DNA from: Polaromonas sp.
Lineage (GTDB): Bacteria; Pseudomonadota; Gammaproteobacteria; Burkholderiales; Burkholderiaceae_C
Assembly: GCA_013297865.1 (NCBI GenBank)
Contig: JAAFIP010000011.1
Span: 81,326-145,325, forward strand
Direction: 5' to 3'
DNA: 64,000 bases
Shown here: positions 1 through 8,477 of the stretch, piece after piece
Layout of the letters: each line of letters starts with the position of its first letter
Numbering within the stretch: the first letter of the stretch is position 1
Notes under the pieces: generated by a model
The model's database searches: none
What the model was told of the DNA's origin: nothing
Seen by the model: only the letters and a program-made list of their open reading frames with translations
Translations under genes and position numbers: made by a program

Positions 1-1013
1 GGGTAGCTCCAGCCGGTGAAGGCCTTGGCAAAGCCCTGCACCACACTCTCGTCATAGCTGGGTAGGGGCTTGCCCGCCGCGTCCACTTGGGCGGTGCCAT
101 CGGTATTGAGTTTGACCAGACCGATGCTAAACAGCTGCAGCACCTCGCGGGCGTAGTTTTCGTTGGGGTGCGCACCTGTGTCGGGGTCGTCACGCTCGCT
201 GTTGATCATGTTGAGGTAATACCCCATGGCAGGGTGCAGGGTCACCTCCTTGAGCAACTGGCGGTAGTTGCCAAAGGCGTTGCGGTTGAGCATGTCCATA
301 TAGCTGGACATGGCATAGGGCCGAATGTCGGGTGCGACGTTGGAGATCACCACAATCTCGGACAGCGCAAATGCCATGCGGGCGCGCAGCTGGTCTGCGC
401 CATACAGCCACTGCTGCCAGATAGCTTCATAGCTCATCTCTTCGCTGGCGCGGGCCACGCCTTTGTCATCCACATTGCGGGTTTTCTGCTGGTCCAGATA
501 GCTGGTGTGCAAGGTGGTGCCGGTGTTGAACTGCTCCCACAGCCACAGCGCATAGCCTTTTTCCTGCACCTGGGCGATCTCCTGCACCGATTTGGTACCA
601 AAGCTGGCCTGGGTCAGAAAGCGCGCTGCATCCGCTGCGGGTGGGCGGTCAGCCACGGCGGGGGCGCTGGGCTTGGCGCCGCCAGAGCCCGGCAGATCGG
701 CGGCATTGACGTTGACCAGGATGGAGTCCGGCCCCGGTGCGGGCGCTGCAGCGCTCGGCGCTGAACCCCCACCACCCCCGCCCCCGCAGGCGGCCAGGGC
801 CGCCATGGCCACTGCAGACATGGCCATCTGACTGGCACGGCGGCTGGGCGCTGCTTGGGGCAGGCTAAAGGGGATAATGGGTGGGATTTGATGGGCCTGA
901 GAGCTCAACTGGGCGTCTGGCCCGGGACGAGGTGCGGGAGGAATACCATCAGCTTCGTCAGCGGCCATGTCGGCACGGTGTGGGGATAATTCGGCTATGT
1001 TGTCAGCAGGCAT
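1..1013 (-). CDS. DUF1800 family lipoprotein, 3' part beyond window
   Basis: This is the N-terminal part of a DUF1800 protein; the reading frame runs off the left edge. The chosen ATG opens MPADNIAELSPH and no stop occurs down to base 1. Around residues 55-75 there is a twin-arginine-like SRRASQM, a hydrophobic stretch and LAACGGGGG, which looks like an exported, possibly lipidated, N-terminus. Further in come FLTQASFG, QWLYGADQLRARMAFALSEI and HPNENYAREVLQLFSIGL, all typical of DUF1800. Family members are usually paired with a Tat-exported DUF1501 protein, whose gene would lie outside the window. The function is unknown. The long leader before the signal is unusual, so a start further downstream is possible. 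Confidence 0.85.
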   Translation of the reverse strand, partial: MPADNIAELSPHRADMAADEADGIPPAPRPGPDAQLSSQAHQIPPIIPFSLPQAAPSRRASQMAMSAVAMAALAACGGGGGGGSAPSAAAPAPGPDSILVNVNAADLPGSGGAKPSAPAVADRPPAADAARFLTQASFGTKSVQEIAQVQEKGYALWLWEQFNTGTTLHTSYLDQQKTRNVDDKGVARASEEMSYEAIWQQWLYGADQLRARMAFALSEIVVISNVAPDIRPYAMSSYMDMLNRNAFGNYRQLLKEVTLHPAMGYYLNMINSERDDPDTGAHPNENYAREVLQLFSIGLVKLNTDGTAQVDAAGKPLPSYDESVVQGFAKAFTGWSY

Positions 1014-1089
1014 AGATTTTTTAGTTGATTAAAAACACCGTCTTATCGTCAGCGCTAATGATGTGTCCAGGCGTGATCAACATGTAACA

Positions 1090-1119
1090 TTGCCGTAAAT
1101 TTGGCAAGTAAATTACTAT
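1090..1119 (+). promoter_or_regulatory. possible sigma-70 promoter for hslU
   Basis: TTGCCG (1090-1095) and TACTAT (1114-1119) are 18 bp apart and lie about 30 bp before hslU. No clear Shine-Dalgarno sequence precedes the ATG, and no convincing sigma-32 pattern was seen. The call rests on sequence similarity alone. Confidence 0.3.
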
Positions 1120-1149
1120 TTTCCGCATTTAAATTCAATCTTTAGTTGT

Positions 1150-2490
1150 ATGTCTTCCATGACCCCTCAAGAAATTGTTTCGGAGTTAGACCACCATATC
1201 GTGGGCCAGCGTGCGGCCAAGCGCGCTGTGGCCATTGCGCTGCGCAACCGCTGGCGGCGCGCGCAGGTGGATGCCGCGCTACGCCCCGAGATCACGCCCA
1301 AGAACATCTTGATGATCGGCCCCACTGGCGTGGGCAAGACCGAAATCGCGCGCCGCCTGGCCAAGCTGGCTGACGCGCCATTTATCAAGGTGGAGGCCAC
1401 CAAATTCACCGAGGTGGGCTATGTGGGCAAGGATGTAGACAGCATCATCCGCGACCTGGCCGACGTGGCCATCAAGCAAACCCGCGAGAGGGAGATGCGC
1501 AAGGTGCGCACCCGCGCAGAAGACGCCGCAGAAGACCGTGTGCTGGATATTTTGATCCCGCCGCCACGCAGTGAGGTGGGCTTTGGCACGGGGGCTGTGG
1601 TCGAGACGCAGGACAGCGCAGCGCGCCAGGCCTTCCGCAAAAAGCTGCGTGAAGGCTCACTTGCGGACAAAGACATAGAGATTGAAGTGGCCCAGACAGC
1701 GCCGCAACTTGAGGTGATGGGGCCTGCCGGCATGGAAGAGATGGCCGAGCAGCTGCGCGGCATGTTCAGCCACATGGGCGGCGGCAAAAAGAAACTGCGC
1801 AAGGTCAAGATCAGCGAAGCACTGAAACTGCTGGCTGACGAAGAGGCGGCCAAGCTGGTCAACGAAGATGAGATCAAGCTGCAGGCCCTGCAAAGCCTGG
1901 AGCAAAACGGGATCGTCTTCATTGATGAGATTGATAAAGTCACTTCGCGCTCGGAGGGCAGCGGTGCCGAGGTCTCGCGCCAGGGCGTGCAGCGCGACCT
2001 GCTGCCCTTGGTCGAGGGCACCACCGTGTCCACCAAGTACGGCCCGGTCAAGACCGACCATGTGCTGTTCATTGCCAGTGGCGCATTCCACCTGAGCAAG
2101 CCGAGTGACTTGATTCCCGAGCTGCAAGGCCGATTCCCGATCAGGGTGGAGCTGCAGTCGCTGTCGGTGCAGGATTTTGAGGCCATTTTGACCAGCACCC
2201 ACGCATCGCTGACCAAGCAGTACCAGGCGCTGCTGGCCACAGAAAACGTCACCCTTCAATTTCAGGCCGACGGCATCACCCGGCTGGCACGCATTGCGTT
2301 TGACGTCAACGAGAGCACCGAAAACATCGGCGCAAGGCGCCTGTCGACCGTGATGGAGCGACTGCTCGACGAGGTGAGCTTTGACGCCGTCAAGCTCAGC
2401 GGCCAGACGATCCACATAGACGCCGCCTATGTCGATGCGCGCCTGGGCGAGCTGAGCAAGGACGAAGATCTGTCGCGGTATATTTTGTAG
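1150..2490 (+). CDS. hslU: ATP-dependent protease ATPase subunit HslU
   Basis: HslU is the AAA+ unfoldase of the HslUV (ClpYQ) protease; it feeds unfolded substrates to the HslV peptidase in the cytoplasm. The 446-residue length matches the family. It opens with the HslU-type [16 protein letters not shown], carries Walker [10 protein letters not shown] (about residue 57), Walker [10 protein letters not shown] (about residue 257), an I-domain between them, and the C-terminal tail SRYIL that inserts into HslV. A second ATG three codons later (1159) is an equally good start. The gene normally follows hslV directly, but here the upstream neighbour is a divergent DUF1800 gene, and no hslV is found anywhere in the window. 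Confidence 0.96.
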   Translation: MSSMTPQEIVSELDHHIVGQRAAKRAVAIALRNRWRRAQVDAALRPEITPKNILMIGPTGVGKTEIARRLAKLADAPFIKVEATKFTEVGYVGKDVDSIIRDLADVAIKQTREREMRKVRTRAEDAAEDRVLDILIPPPRSEVGFGTGAVVETQDSAARQAFRKKLREGSLADKDIEIEVAQTAPQLEVMGPAGMEEMAEQLRGMFSHMGGGKKKLRKVKISEALKLLADEEAAKLVNEDEIKLQALQSLEQNGIVFIDEIDKVTSRSEGSGAEVSRQGVQRDLLPLVEGTTVSTKYGPVKTDHVLFIASGAFHLSKPSDLIPELQGRFPIRVELQSLSVQDFEAILTSTHASLTKQYQALLATENVTLQFQADGITRLARIAFDVNESTENIGARRLSTVMERLLDEVSFDAVKLSGQTIHIDAAYVDARLGELSKDEDLSRYIL

Positions 2491-2539
2491 TCTGCTTCAG
2501 GCGGGGGCGCGGGTTAAATGCTCGCTCCCAGGTCAAGCG

Positions 2540-5500
2540 CTACATATTGCGCCGATACTGCCCACCCACCTCAAATAGCGCGTTGGTAATCTGCCCGAGC
2601 GAGCACACGCGCACGGCGTCCATCAGCACGTTGAAGACGTTTTGGTTGGCAATCACCGCTTGTTGCAGGCGCTTGAGCATGGCGGGGGATTCTTTGGCGT
2701 GCAGGGTGTGGAAGTCGGTCAGGCGCTTGAGCTGCGACTGCTTTTCTTCCTCGGTGCTGCGGGCCAGTTCCAGCTTGTCTTGTACTACATCGCCTTTGGG
2801 ATTGCGGAAGGTGTTGACGCCGATGATGGGCAGCTCGCCAGTGTGTTTGAGCATTTCGTAGTGCATGCTTTCGTCCTGGATGCGGCCGCGTTGGTAGCCG
2901 GTCTCCATCGCGCCTAGCACGCCGCCGCGTTCGCTGATGCGCTCGAATTCGTCTAGTACGGCTTCTTCTACCAGCTCGGTCAGTTCTTCGATGATGAAGC
3001 TGCCTTGGCTTGGATTTTCGTTTTTCGCCAAACCCCATTCGCGGTTGATGATCATCTGGATAGCCATGGCGCGGCGCACGCTGTCTTCGGTGGGCGTGGT
3101 GATGGCTTCGTCGAAGGCGTTGGTGTGCAGGCTGTTGCAGTTGTCGTAGATGGCGATCAGGGCTTGCAGGGTGGTGCGGATGTCATTGAACTGAATCTCT
3201 TGCGCGTGCAGGCTGCGGCCGCTGGTTTGCACGTGGTACTTCAACTTCTGGCTGCGCTCGTTAGCACCGTATTTGTCGCGCATGGTCGTGGCCCAGATGC
3301 GGCGGGCGACGCGGCCCAGCACGGTGTATTCGGGGTCCATGCCGTTGCTGAAGAAGAAGCTCAGGTTGGGCGCAAAGTCGTCGATATGCATGCCGCGCGC
3401 CAGGTAGGCTTCGACAAACGTGAAGCCGTTGGACAGGGTGAGTGCGAGTTGGCTTAACGGGTTGGCCCCGGCCTCGGCAATGTGGTAGCCGCTGATGGAC
3501 ACGCTGTAGAAGTTGCGCACTTTGTGGTGCACAAAATATTCGGCAATGTCGCCCATCACCTTCAAGCTGAATTCGGTGCTGAAGATGCAGGTGTTCTGGC
3601 CCTGGTCTTCTTTCAAAATATCAGCCTGCACGGTGCCGCGCACATTCTCTTGCACCCATTCCTTGATCTTGGCGGCCTCGGTGTCGGTGGGTTCGCGGCT
3701 GTTGTCGGCTTTGAATTTGTCGAGGTTTTGGTCGATGGCGGTGTTCATGAACATGGCCAGAATCGTCGGCGCGGGGCCGTTGATGGTCATGCTGACGCTG
3801 GTGGACGGGTTGGTCAAATCAAAGCCGCTGTACAGCACCTTCATGTCTTCCAGCGTAGCAATGCTCACGCCGCTGTTGCCTACCTTGCCGTAAATGTCGG
3901 GGCGGGTGGCGGGGTCGGCGCCGTACAAAGTCACTGAGTCAAACGCGGTACTGAGTCGCTTGGCGGGCAGGCCCTCGCTGACCATTTTGAAGCGGCGGTT
4001 GGTGCGAAAGGCATCGCCTTCACCGGCAAACATGCGCGTGGGGTCTTCGCCTTCGCGTTTGAAGGCGAAGGTGCCAGCGGTGTAGGGGAAGCTGCCGGGC
4101 ACGTTGTCCAGCATCAACCATTTCAAAATTTCGCCGTGGTCTTCAAACTGCGGCAATGCGACTTTACGGATTTTGGTGCCGCTCAAGCTGGTGGTGGTGA
4201 GTGCCGTGCGCAGTTCTTTGTCACGGATTTTCACCACGTATTCGTCGCCTGCGTAGGCGGCTTGCATGTCGGGCCACTGCTGCATGAGCTTGCGTGCCCC
4301 GGGGTCTTGCGCGGCTTTGCGGTGAGCGGCCAGGTCTAGCGCAGCTTCGGCTGCGGGGGCGCGGTCGGGTTTGCCCACTTTCAGCATGCGCGCCGCAGCT
4401 TGCAACTGCTGAATCTCGCGGGCCAGCGTGGCCTGCTCGCGGGCCTTGCGTTTGTAGGCGCGCACGGTGTCGGCGATTTCGCTGAGGTAGCGGGTGCGGG
4501 CAGCGGGGATGATGGGGGTTTGGTTAGTGCTGTGGCGGGTTTTTACCTCGGGCAGCGCGCCTGCCTGTAGCTTCAGGCCCAGCGCGGCCAAGCGCGGCTT
4601 CATGGCCTGGTACAGCGCGGTCACGCCGTCGTCGTTAAAGCGCGCGGCCATAGTGCCGAACACCGGCATGTCTTCCATGCGTTGGGTCCAGGCCTCCTGG
4701 TTGCGCTGCACTTGCTTGGCCACGTCGCGCAGCGCGTCGTGGGAGCCTTTGCGGTCAAACTTGTTGATCGCGACAAATTCGGCAAAGTCCAGCATGTCGA
4801 TTTTTTCCAGCTGCGATGCCGCGCCAAACTCGGGCGTCATCACATACATGGGTAGGTTCACATGCGGCACGATGGCCGCGTCGCCCTGGCCAATGCCGCT
4901 GGTCTCGACGATGACCAAATCAAAGCCTGCACATTGGCAGGCAGCGATCACGTCGGGCAGGGCCTGGCTGATTTCGCTGCCAAATTCGCGCGTGGCAAGT
5001 GAGCGCATAAACACTTTGGGGCCACCGGACCATGGGCTGATGGCGTTCATGCGGATGCGGTCACCCAGCAGCGCACCGCCTGATTTACGGCGCGACGGGT
5101 CGATGGAAATGAGGGCGATGCGCAGACTGTCGTTTTGGTCCAGCCGCAGGCGGCGAATCAGCTCGTCGGTGAGGGAGGACTTGCCTGCGCCGCCTGTGCC
5201 GGTAATGCCGATGACAGGAATCGCTCCTTTTTTAGTAGCTGCTCCCGCGATAATCTGTTGGGCTAGAGCCGGATTTTGCTGTCTATTTTCAATGCTGGTG
5301 ATCAGCTGGGCCAGGCTGCGCCAGGCCATTTCACTATGACCCTGAATGGCCTGCAGTGCGGCGGGCGCGTAGGGCGACAGGTCGCGGTCGCAGGCCATCA
5401 CCATCTCGCCAATCATGCCTGCCAAGCCCATGCGCTGGCCGTCTTCGGGGCTGAAGATGCGCACGCCATGCTCGGCCAGGTCTCTGATCTCCTCGGGCAC

Positions 5501-5836
5501 AATCACACCGCCGCCGCCGCCAAACACCTTGATGTGCTCGCCCCCGCGCTCCTTGAGCAACTGCGTCATGTACTTGAAATATTCCACATGTCCGCCTTGG
5601 TAGCTTGACACGGCAATACCCTGCACGTCCTCCTGCAGCGCGGCAGTCACCACATCATCGACCGAGCGGTTGTGCCCCAGGTGAATCACTTCCACCCCCA
5701 TGCTCATCAAAATGCGGCGCATGATATTGATCGACGCGTCATGCCCGTCAAACAGGCTGGCAGCAGTGACAAAGCGCACTTTGTGTACTGGGCGATACTC
5801 GGCAAGGGCTTTGTAGTCGGCGGAAAGATCGGTCAT
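2540..5836 (-). CDS. icmF: fused isobutyryl-CoA mutase (IcmF)
   Basis: IcmF is an adenosylcobalamin enzyme that interconverts isobutyryl-CoA and n-butyryl-CoA, with its own GTPase chaperone fused in. At 1098 residues it has the full family length. The order is: a B12-binding domain with [12 protein letters not shown] (residues 30-41) and SSYQGGH; a G3E GTPase of MeaI type with GTGGAGKS (213-220) and [10 protein letters not shown]; then the acyl-CoA mutase barrel with TAGTFAFKR and HIAEAGANP. The B12 domain at the N-terminus and the internal GTPase separate it from ordinary methylmalonyl-CoA mutase. A good GGAGAC ribosome site precedes the ATG, and a 32-bp palindrome lies just upstream. Residues about 189-203, in the linker before the GTPase, are encoded by a dispersed repeat. 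Confidence 0.93.
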   Translation of the reverse strand: MTDLSADYKALAEYRPVHKVRFVTAASLFDGHDASINIMRRILMSMGVEVIHLGHNRSVDDVVTAALQEDVQGIAVSSYQGGHVEYFKYMTQLLKERGGEHIKVFGGGGGVIVPEEIRDLAEHGVRIFSPEDGQRMGLAGMIGEMVMACDRDLSPYAPAALQAIQGHSEMAWRSLAQLITSIENRQQNPALAQQIIAGAATKKGAIPVIGITGTGGAGKSSLTDELIRRLRLDQNDSLRIALISIDPSRRKSGGALLGDRIRMNAISPWSGGPKVFMRSLATREFGSEISQALPDVIAACQCAGFDLVIVETSGIGQGDAAIVPHVNLPMYVMTPEFGAASQLEKIDMLDFAEFVAINKFDRKGSHDALRDVAKQVQRNQEAWTQRMEDMPVFGTMAARFNDDGVTALYQAMKPRLAALGLKLQAGALPEVKTRHSTNQTPIIPAARTRYLSEIADTVRAYKRKAREQATLAREIQQLQAAARMLKVGKPDRAPAAEAALDLAAHRKAAQDPGARKLMQQWPDMQAAYAGDEYVVKIRDKELRTALTTTSLSGTKIRKVALPQFEDHGEILKWLMLDNVPGSFPYTAGTFAFKREGEDPTRMFAGEGDAFRTNRRFKMVSEGLPAKRLSTAFDSVTLYGADPATRPDIYGKVGNSGVSIATLEDMKVLYSGFDLTNPSTSVSMTINGPAPTILAMFMNTAIDQNLDKFKADNSREPTDTEAAKIKEWVQENVRGTVQADILKEDQGQNTCIFSTEFSLKVMGDIAEYFVHHKVRNFYSVSISGYHIAEAGANPLSQLALTLSNGFTFVEAYLARGMHIDDFAPNLSFFFSNGMDPEYTVLGRVARRIWATTMRDKYGANERSQKLKYHVQTSGRSLHAQEIQFNDIRTTLQALIAIYDNCNSLHTNAFDEAITTPTEDSVRRAMAIQMIINREWGLAKNENPSQGSFIIEELTELVEEAVLDEFERISERGGVLGAMETGYQRGRIQDESMHYEMLKHTGELPIIGVNTFRNPKGDVVQDKLELARSTEEEKQSQLKRLTDFHTLHAKESPAMLKRLQQAVIANQNVFNVLMDAVRVCSLGQITNALFEVGGQYRRNM
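5231..5270 (-). repeat. family A repeat, copy 1 (inside icmF)
   Basis: On the minus strand the core reads GGCTCTAGCCCAACAGATTA followed by TCGCGGGAGCAGCTACTAAA. It is translated in icmF as [14 protein letters not shown], in the linker between the B12-binding and GTPase domains. The position that is TAG in intergenic copies is CAG here. Confidence 0.85.
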
Positions 5837-5866
5837 GGTGTCTCCATAGGCCTCTAGGGTCGGGCA

Positions 5867-5898
5867 GCTAATTGACGTTTACGTAAACGTCAATTAGC
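5867..5898. promoter_or_regulatory. perfect 32-bp palindromic operator upstream of icmF
   Basis: The 16-base half site GCTAATTGACGTTTAC is followed exactly by its reverse complement. It lies 31 bp upstream of the icmF start codon and about 120 bp before the next gene on the other strand. The ACGTTTACGTAAACGT centre resembles operators of MerR-type LiuR regulators of branched-chain acyl-CoA catabolism; that link is an inference, and the regulator is not in the window. Confidence 0.75.
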
Positions 5899-6016
5899 GG
5901 ATTTTAGCAATTTCAGCCTTCCAGCGCGCTGACATGTCCTTGGGGTGACCTGAATAGGCCCTGCTTTGGGCTATATTCCTGCTGCAAAGCTACATCATGA
6001 CAGGAGACATAAAACC

Positions 6017-6802
6017 ATGGACAGAAGACACTTTTTTCAAAGCAGCGCCCTTGTAACGACCGGAGCCGTAGTCGGTTGTGCCACACCCAGCACGGCACAG
6101 CAAGGGGTGAAGACCCCGTTTGCCGTGCCCACGGTAACCATCCCCATTGTGGGCAGCAGCGAGCAGTTTCCGGTGCGCCGGGTGTACTGCATTGGCCGCA
6201 ACTACGCGGCCCACGCCCGCGAGATGGGCTCTGACCCCACCCGCGAGCCGCCCTTTTTCTTTCAAAAACCTACCGACGCTGTGCAGTATGTGCCGCAAGG
6301 CACCGTGGCCGACCACCGCTACCCCACGCTCACCAAAAACTACCATTACGAAGCCGAGCTGGTGGCCGCGCTGGGCAAAGGCGGGCGCAGTATCCCGGTG
6401 GAAAAGGCGCTGGATTTGGTCTACGGCTACACCCTGGGCCTGGACATGACCCGCCGCGACCTGCAGCGCGCCATGGGCGAGGAGAAAAAACCCTGGGAAA
6501 TCGGCAAAAGCTTCGACCAGTCGGCCCCGATTGGCGCGATCCACCCCGTCGGCCAAACGGGGCACTTTACCAAGGGGGCCATCTGGCTCAAGGTCAACGG
6601 CGCGATCAAGCAAAACGCCAATTTGAACCAGATGATCTGGTCGGTGGCTGAGCAGATCAGCAAGCTGTCAGAAGCTTTTGAACTGTTCCCCGGCGACATC
6701 ATCTATTCAGGCACACCCGAGAACGTAGGCCCCGTGGTGCGCGGCGACACGATTGAAATGCATATCGACGGCCTGCCCAATCTGAGCGTGAAGATTGTGT
6801 AG
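6017..6802 (+). CDS. fumarylacetoacetate hydrolase family protein, exported
   Basis: The body is a fumarylacetoacetate-hydrolase fold enzyme close to fumarylpyruvate/acylpyruvate hydrolases, which cleave C-C bonds of acylpyruvates using a metal. Visible motifs are VYCIGRNYAAHAREMG, FFQKPTDAV, the metal-ligand region NYHYEAELV, and YSGTPENVGPV near the end. The 261 residues begin at an ATG with AGGAG ten bases upstream; a longer frame from 5966 lacks such a site. The N-terminus is a twin-arginine signal, MDRRHFFQSS, followed by a hydrophobic stretch ending VVGC, so a Tat-exported and perhaps lipidated protein is predicted. That is odd, because family members are normally cytosolic. Confidence 0.85.
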   Translation: MDRRHFFQSSALVTTGAVVGCATPSTAQQGVKTPFAVPTVTIPIVGSSEQFPVRRVYCIGRNYAAHAREMGSDPTREPPFFFQKPTDAVQYVPQGTVADHRYPTLTKNYHYEAELVAALGKGGRSIPVEKALDLVYGYTLGLDMTRRDLQRAMGEEKKPWEIGKSFDQSAPIGAIHPVGQTGHFTKGAIWLKVNGAIKQNANLNQMIWSVAEQISKLSEAFELFPGDIIYSGTPENVGPVVRGDTIEMHIDGLPNLSVKIV

Positions 6803-6826
6803 CTAGTGCCGCAGTGCGCCAGCGCG

Positions 6827-7243
6827 CTAAACCTGCACCCATACGCTGGCAGCAGCCGCAGCCAGCGCCAAGATCAGCAACACACCCGCCCAGCGGATGG
6901 CGCGCAGCGCCATGGTCAGATCCTGCACCAAGGTGCTTGCAGTGGCAGGGCTTGCGCCTTCGTCTTTGGGAGTGTCCAGCTGCAAGTCAAAACCCGCTGC
7001 AGACAGCGTCCACAGCGCCCGCAGTGAGCACACAGCGCTGATCACCAGCAACGTGGCGGCGCTGGCCGTGCTCCAGCGTGCATGCAGGTGCGAGGTGGCC
7101 AGCACCCCCATCAAGCCCACCAGCGCGGCCGATGCCAGCACGCTGGCGGCCATCAGCGCGTTGCGCAGGGTTTGCACCGCCAGGATGTCGCCACCAGGAC
7201 GGTTTTGCAGGCTGGCAAACCAGTCGATTAAAGTGGTTTTCAT
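6827..7243 (-). CDS. small integral membrane protein, unknown function
   Basis: A 138-residue protein with probable membrane segments at about residues 27-50, 58-75 and 117-135, and a hydrophilic loop between the second and third. The N-terminal LAVQTLRNALMAASVLAS weakly recalls DUF599 proteins, but the similarity is not enough for a call. The start is an ATG overlapping the stop of the upstream YeeE-type gene (ATGA), so it is translated as the last gene of the sulfur-transport operon. A role in the same process is inferred from position only. Confidence 0.65.
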   Translation of the reverse strand: MKTTLIDWFASLQNRPGGDILAVQTLRNALMAASVLASAALVGLMGVLATSHLHARWSTASAATLLVISAVCSLRALWTLSAAGFDLQLDTPKDEGASPATASTLVQDLTMALRAIRWAGVLLILALAAAAASVWVQV

Positions 7244-7680
7244 GCAGCAAACCGCTTGGCCGCCCACATACCCACTGCAAGGGCAGCCACAAAAGCTACA
7301 GCATCCATGCCGCCATACAGCAGCGATGCCAATGCTGGCCCTGGGCAATACCCGGCCAGACCCCAGCCCACGCCAAACAGCGCCGCGCCCAGCACCAGCT
7401 TGCGGTCAATGTCCTGGCGTGTGGGCAGCTCAAAGCGTGGCGCAGCCCAAGGCTTGTTGCCTTTGCGCGGCGTTATTGCAAACGCCACCAGCGTGACCAG
7501 CAGGGCCCCACCCATCACAAAAGCCAGCGAGGCATCCCACGCACCAAAGCGCTCGGGCGCAAAGATGCCGCCCACATTGAGAAAGCCGATCACCTTGGCG
7601 GGCTGCGTCATGCCCGAAACCACCAGGCCCACGGCAAATAGGGCACCCGAAAGCAGGGCAAACACGATTTTTTTGAACAT
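7240..7680 (-). CDS. YeeE/YedE-type transporter half (DUF6691)
   Basis: This 146-residue membrane protein is the smaller half of the two-gene YeeE/YedE (PmpAB-type) transporters, which are linked to uptake of thiosulfate or other sulfur compounds. Motifs seen are LVVSGMTQPAKVIGFLNVGG near the N-terminus and GVGWGLAGYCPGPAL in the second half, with four predicted membrane segments. It lies just downstream of its partner half, with a gap of 13 bp occupied by part of a dispersed repeat. The adjacent persulfide dioxygenase and CsoR-type regulator fit a role in reactive sulfur handling. Confidence 0.85.
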   Translation of the reverse strand: MFKKIVFALLSGALFAVGLVVSGMTQPAKVIGFLNVGGIFAPERFGAWDASLAFVMGGALLVTLVAFAITPRKGNKPWAAPRFELPTRQDIDRKLVLGAALFGVGWGLAGYCPGPALASLLYGGMDAVAFVAALAVGMWAAKRFAA

Positions 7681-7682
7681 AT

Positions 7683-7732
7683 CAGGCTCCAGGTCAATGG
7701 AATATCGCGGAGCCAGCTACAAAAACAGTAGC
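7683..7732 (+). repeat. family A repeat, copy 2 (3' end of yeeE gene)
   Basis: The sequence GGTCAATGGAATATCGCGG followed by AGCCAGCTACAAAAACAG matches the family. It spans the gap between the two YeeE-type genes and the last codons of the larger one. Read on the minus strand it supplies that protein's final residues, FVAGSAIFH, and its TGA stop. Confidence 0.7.
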
Positions 7733-8140
7733 AACACCTACACCCATGAAGGTCAGCGTGGCCACCAGCGAGCGCACCGAGCGACGACCCAGCCCGCACA
7801 CGCCGTGCCCGCTGGTGCAGCCCGAGCCCAGCACCGTGCCAAAGCCCACCAGCAGCCCCGCAACGATGAGCAGCGGCAGCGGGCGCACAGCCATCACCGG
7901 CGTTTGCAGCAGCGCAGCCGCCGCTGCACCCACCACCACCAGACCGGCCACAAAAGCCCAGCGCCAGGCCCGCTCGCCCGTCTGTGCGTCCTGTGCAGGT
8001 ACCAAAGCACCCGAGGCAATGCCGCTGATGCCTGCAATACGGCCCAGCGAGGCCAAGAGCAGCCAGCTGGCCAGCCCGATCAATAGGCCGCCCACAGCCG
8101 CCTGGGCAAATGGGTGGGGTAGCAGAGTATTGATATTCAT
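7694..8140 (-). CDS. YeeE/YedE family sulfur transporter half
   Basis: A 148-residue membrane protein with the family signature GSGCTSGHGVCGLGRRSVRS; the cysteine in this motif is the conserved one of thiosulfate transporters of the YeeE/TsuA superfamily. The ATG is preceded by AGGAG, which decides this start over an upstream frame that would cross the operator. It is the first gene of a leftward operon divergent from the CsoR/CstR-type regulator and the persulfide dioxygenase. The C-terminus and stop codon come from a family A repeat, so the protein may have a non-ancestral tail. Confidence 0.88.
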   Translation of the reverse strand: MNINTLLPHPFAQAAVGGLLIGLASWLLLASLGRIAGISGIASGALVPAQDAQTGERAWRWAFVAGLVVVGAAAAALLQTPVMAVRPLPLLIVAGLLVGFGTVLGSGCTSGHGVCGLGRRSVRSLVATLTFMGVGVATVFVAGSAIFH

Positions 8141-8161
8141 CGAGGCTCCTTCGCGGGATGA

Positions 8162-8191
8162 TTGGCAGAAATAATCAGTCAGTAGTATACT
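8162..8191 (+). promoter_or_regulatory. promoter of the regulator-dioxygenase operon
   Basis: TTGGCA (8162-8167) and TATACT (8186-8191) are separated by 18 bp. The -10 box lies within the palindromic operator, so repressor binding would block polymerase. The predicted transcript has a leader of only about 20 nt without a Shine-Dalgarno sequence. Confidence 0.5.
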
Positions 8192-8203
8192 CCATGGAGT
8201 ATA
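8186..8203. promoter_or_regulatory. 18-bp palindromic operator for CsoR-type regulator
   Basis: TATACTCCATGGAGTATA is a perfect palindrome in the 80-bp space between the divergent transporter and regulator genes. It overlaps the rightward -10 box and lies where it could also affect the leftward operon. Operators of CsoR-family repressors are palindromes of this size and style, so autoregulation is likely. Confidence 0.7.
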
Positions 8204-8220
8204 TAAATCCAACCACCACC

Positions 8221-8466
8221 ATGACCAAACTTATCGACAGTGCCAAGAAAAAATCCATGTGCGCACGCCTTGCGCGTGTGGAGGGACAGCTGCGCGGGGT
8301 GCAGCGCCAGATCAATGAAGAGGCTGATTGCGAAAAAATCGCCCAGCAGCTGTCTGCCGCACGCAAGGCGCTGGACAAGGCCTTTTTCACCATGGTGGCC
8401 TGCATGATCGAGCAGGGCGATTTGCCCTCAGACCACGTGGCCGAGATGCTGGCCAAGTTTGCCTGA
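8221..8466 (+). CDS. CsoR/FrmR-family transcriptional repressor, CstR-like
   Basis: An 81-residue all-helical regulator of the CsoR/RcnR/FrmR (DUF156) family. It has the hallmark RLARVEGQLRGVQRQI, a cysteine in ADCEKI and a second in MVACMIE. Two cysteines without the extra histidine ligands of copper CsoR suggest a persulfide-sensing CstR-type protein, in which sulfane sulfur crosslinks the two thiols and releases DNA. The ATG at 8221 was chosen because upstream starts would place the operator inside the gene. It probably forms an operon with the persulfide dioxygenase 11 bp downstream and controls the divergent YeeE-type genes too. Confidence 0.88.
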   Translation: MTKLIDSAKKKSMCARLARVEGQLRGVQRQINEEADCEKIAQQLSAARKALDKAFFTMVACMIEQGDLPSDHVAEMLAKFA

Positions 8467-8477
8467 AAGGAGGCTGC

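Noticed and set aside
1419..2252. Long antisense frames over hslU, icmF, PBP1A, fabF and the molybdoenzyme
   Set aside because: They are by-products of GC-rich codon usage on the other strand, with no family motifs and low-complexity content.
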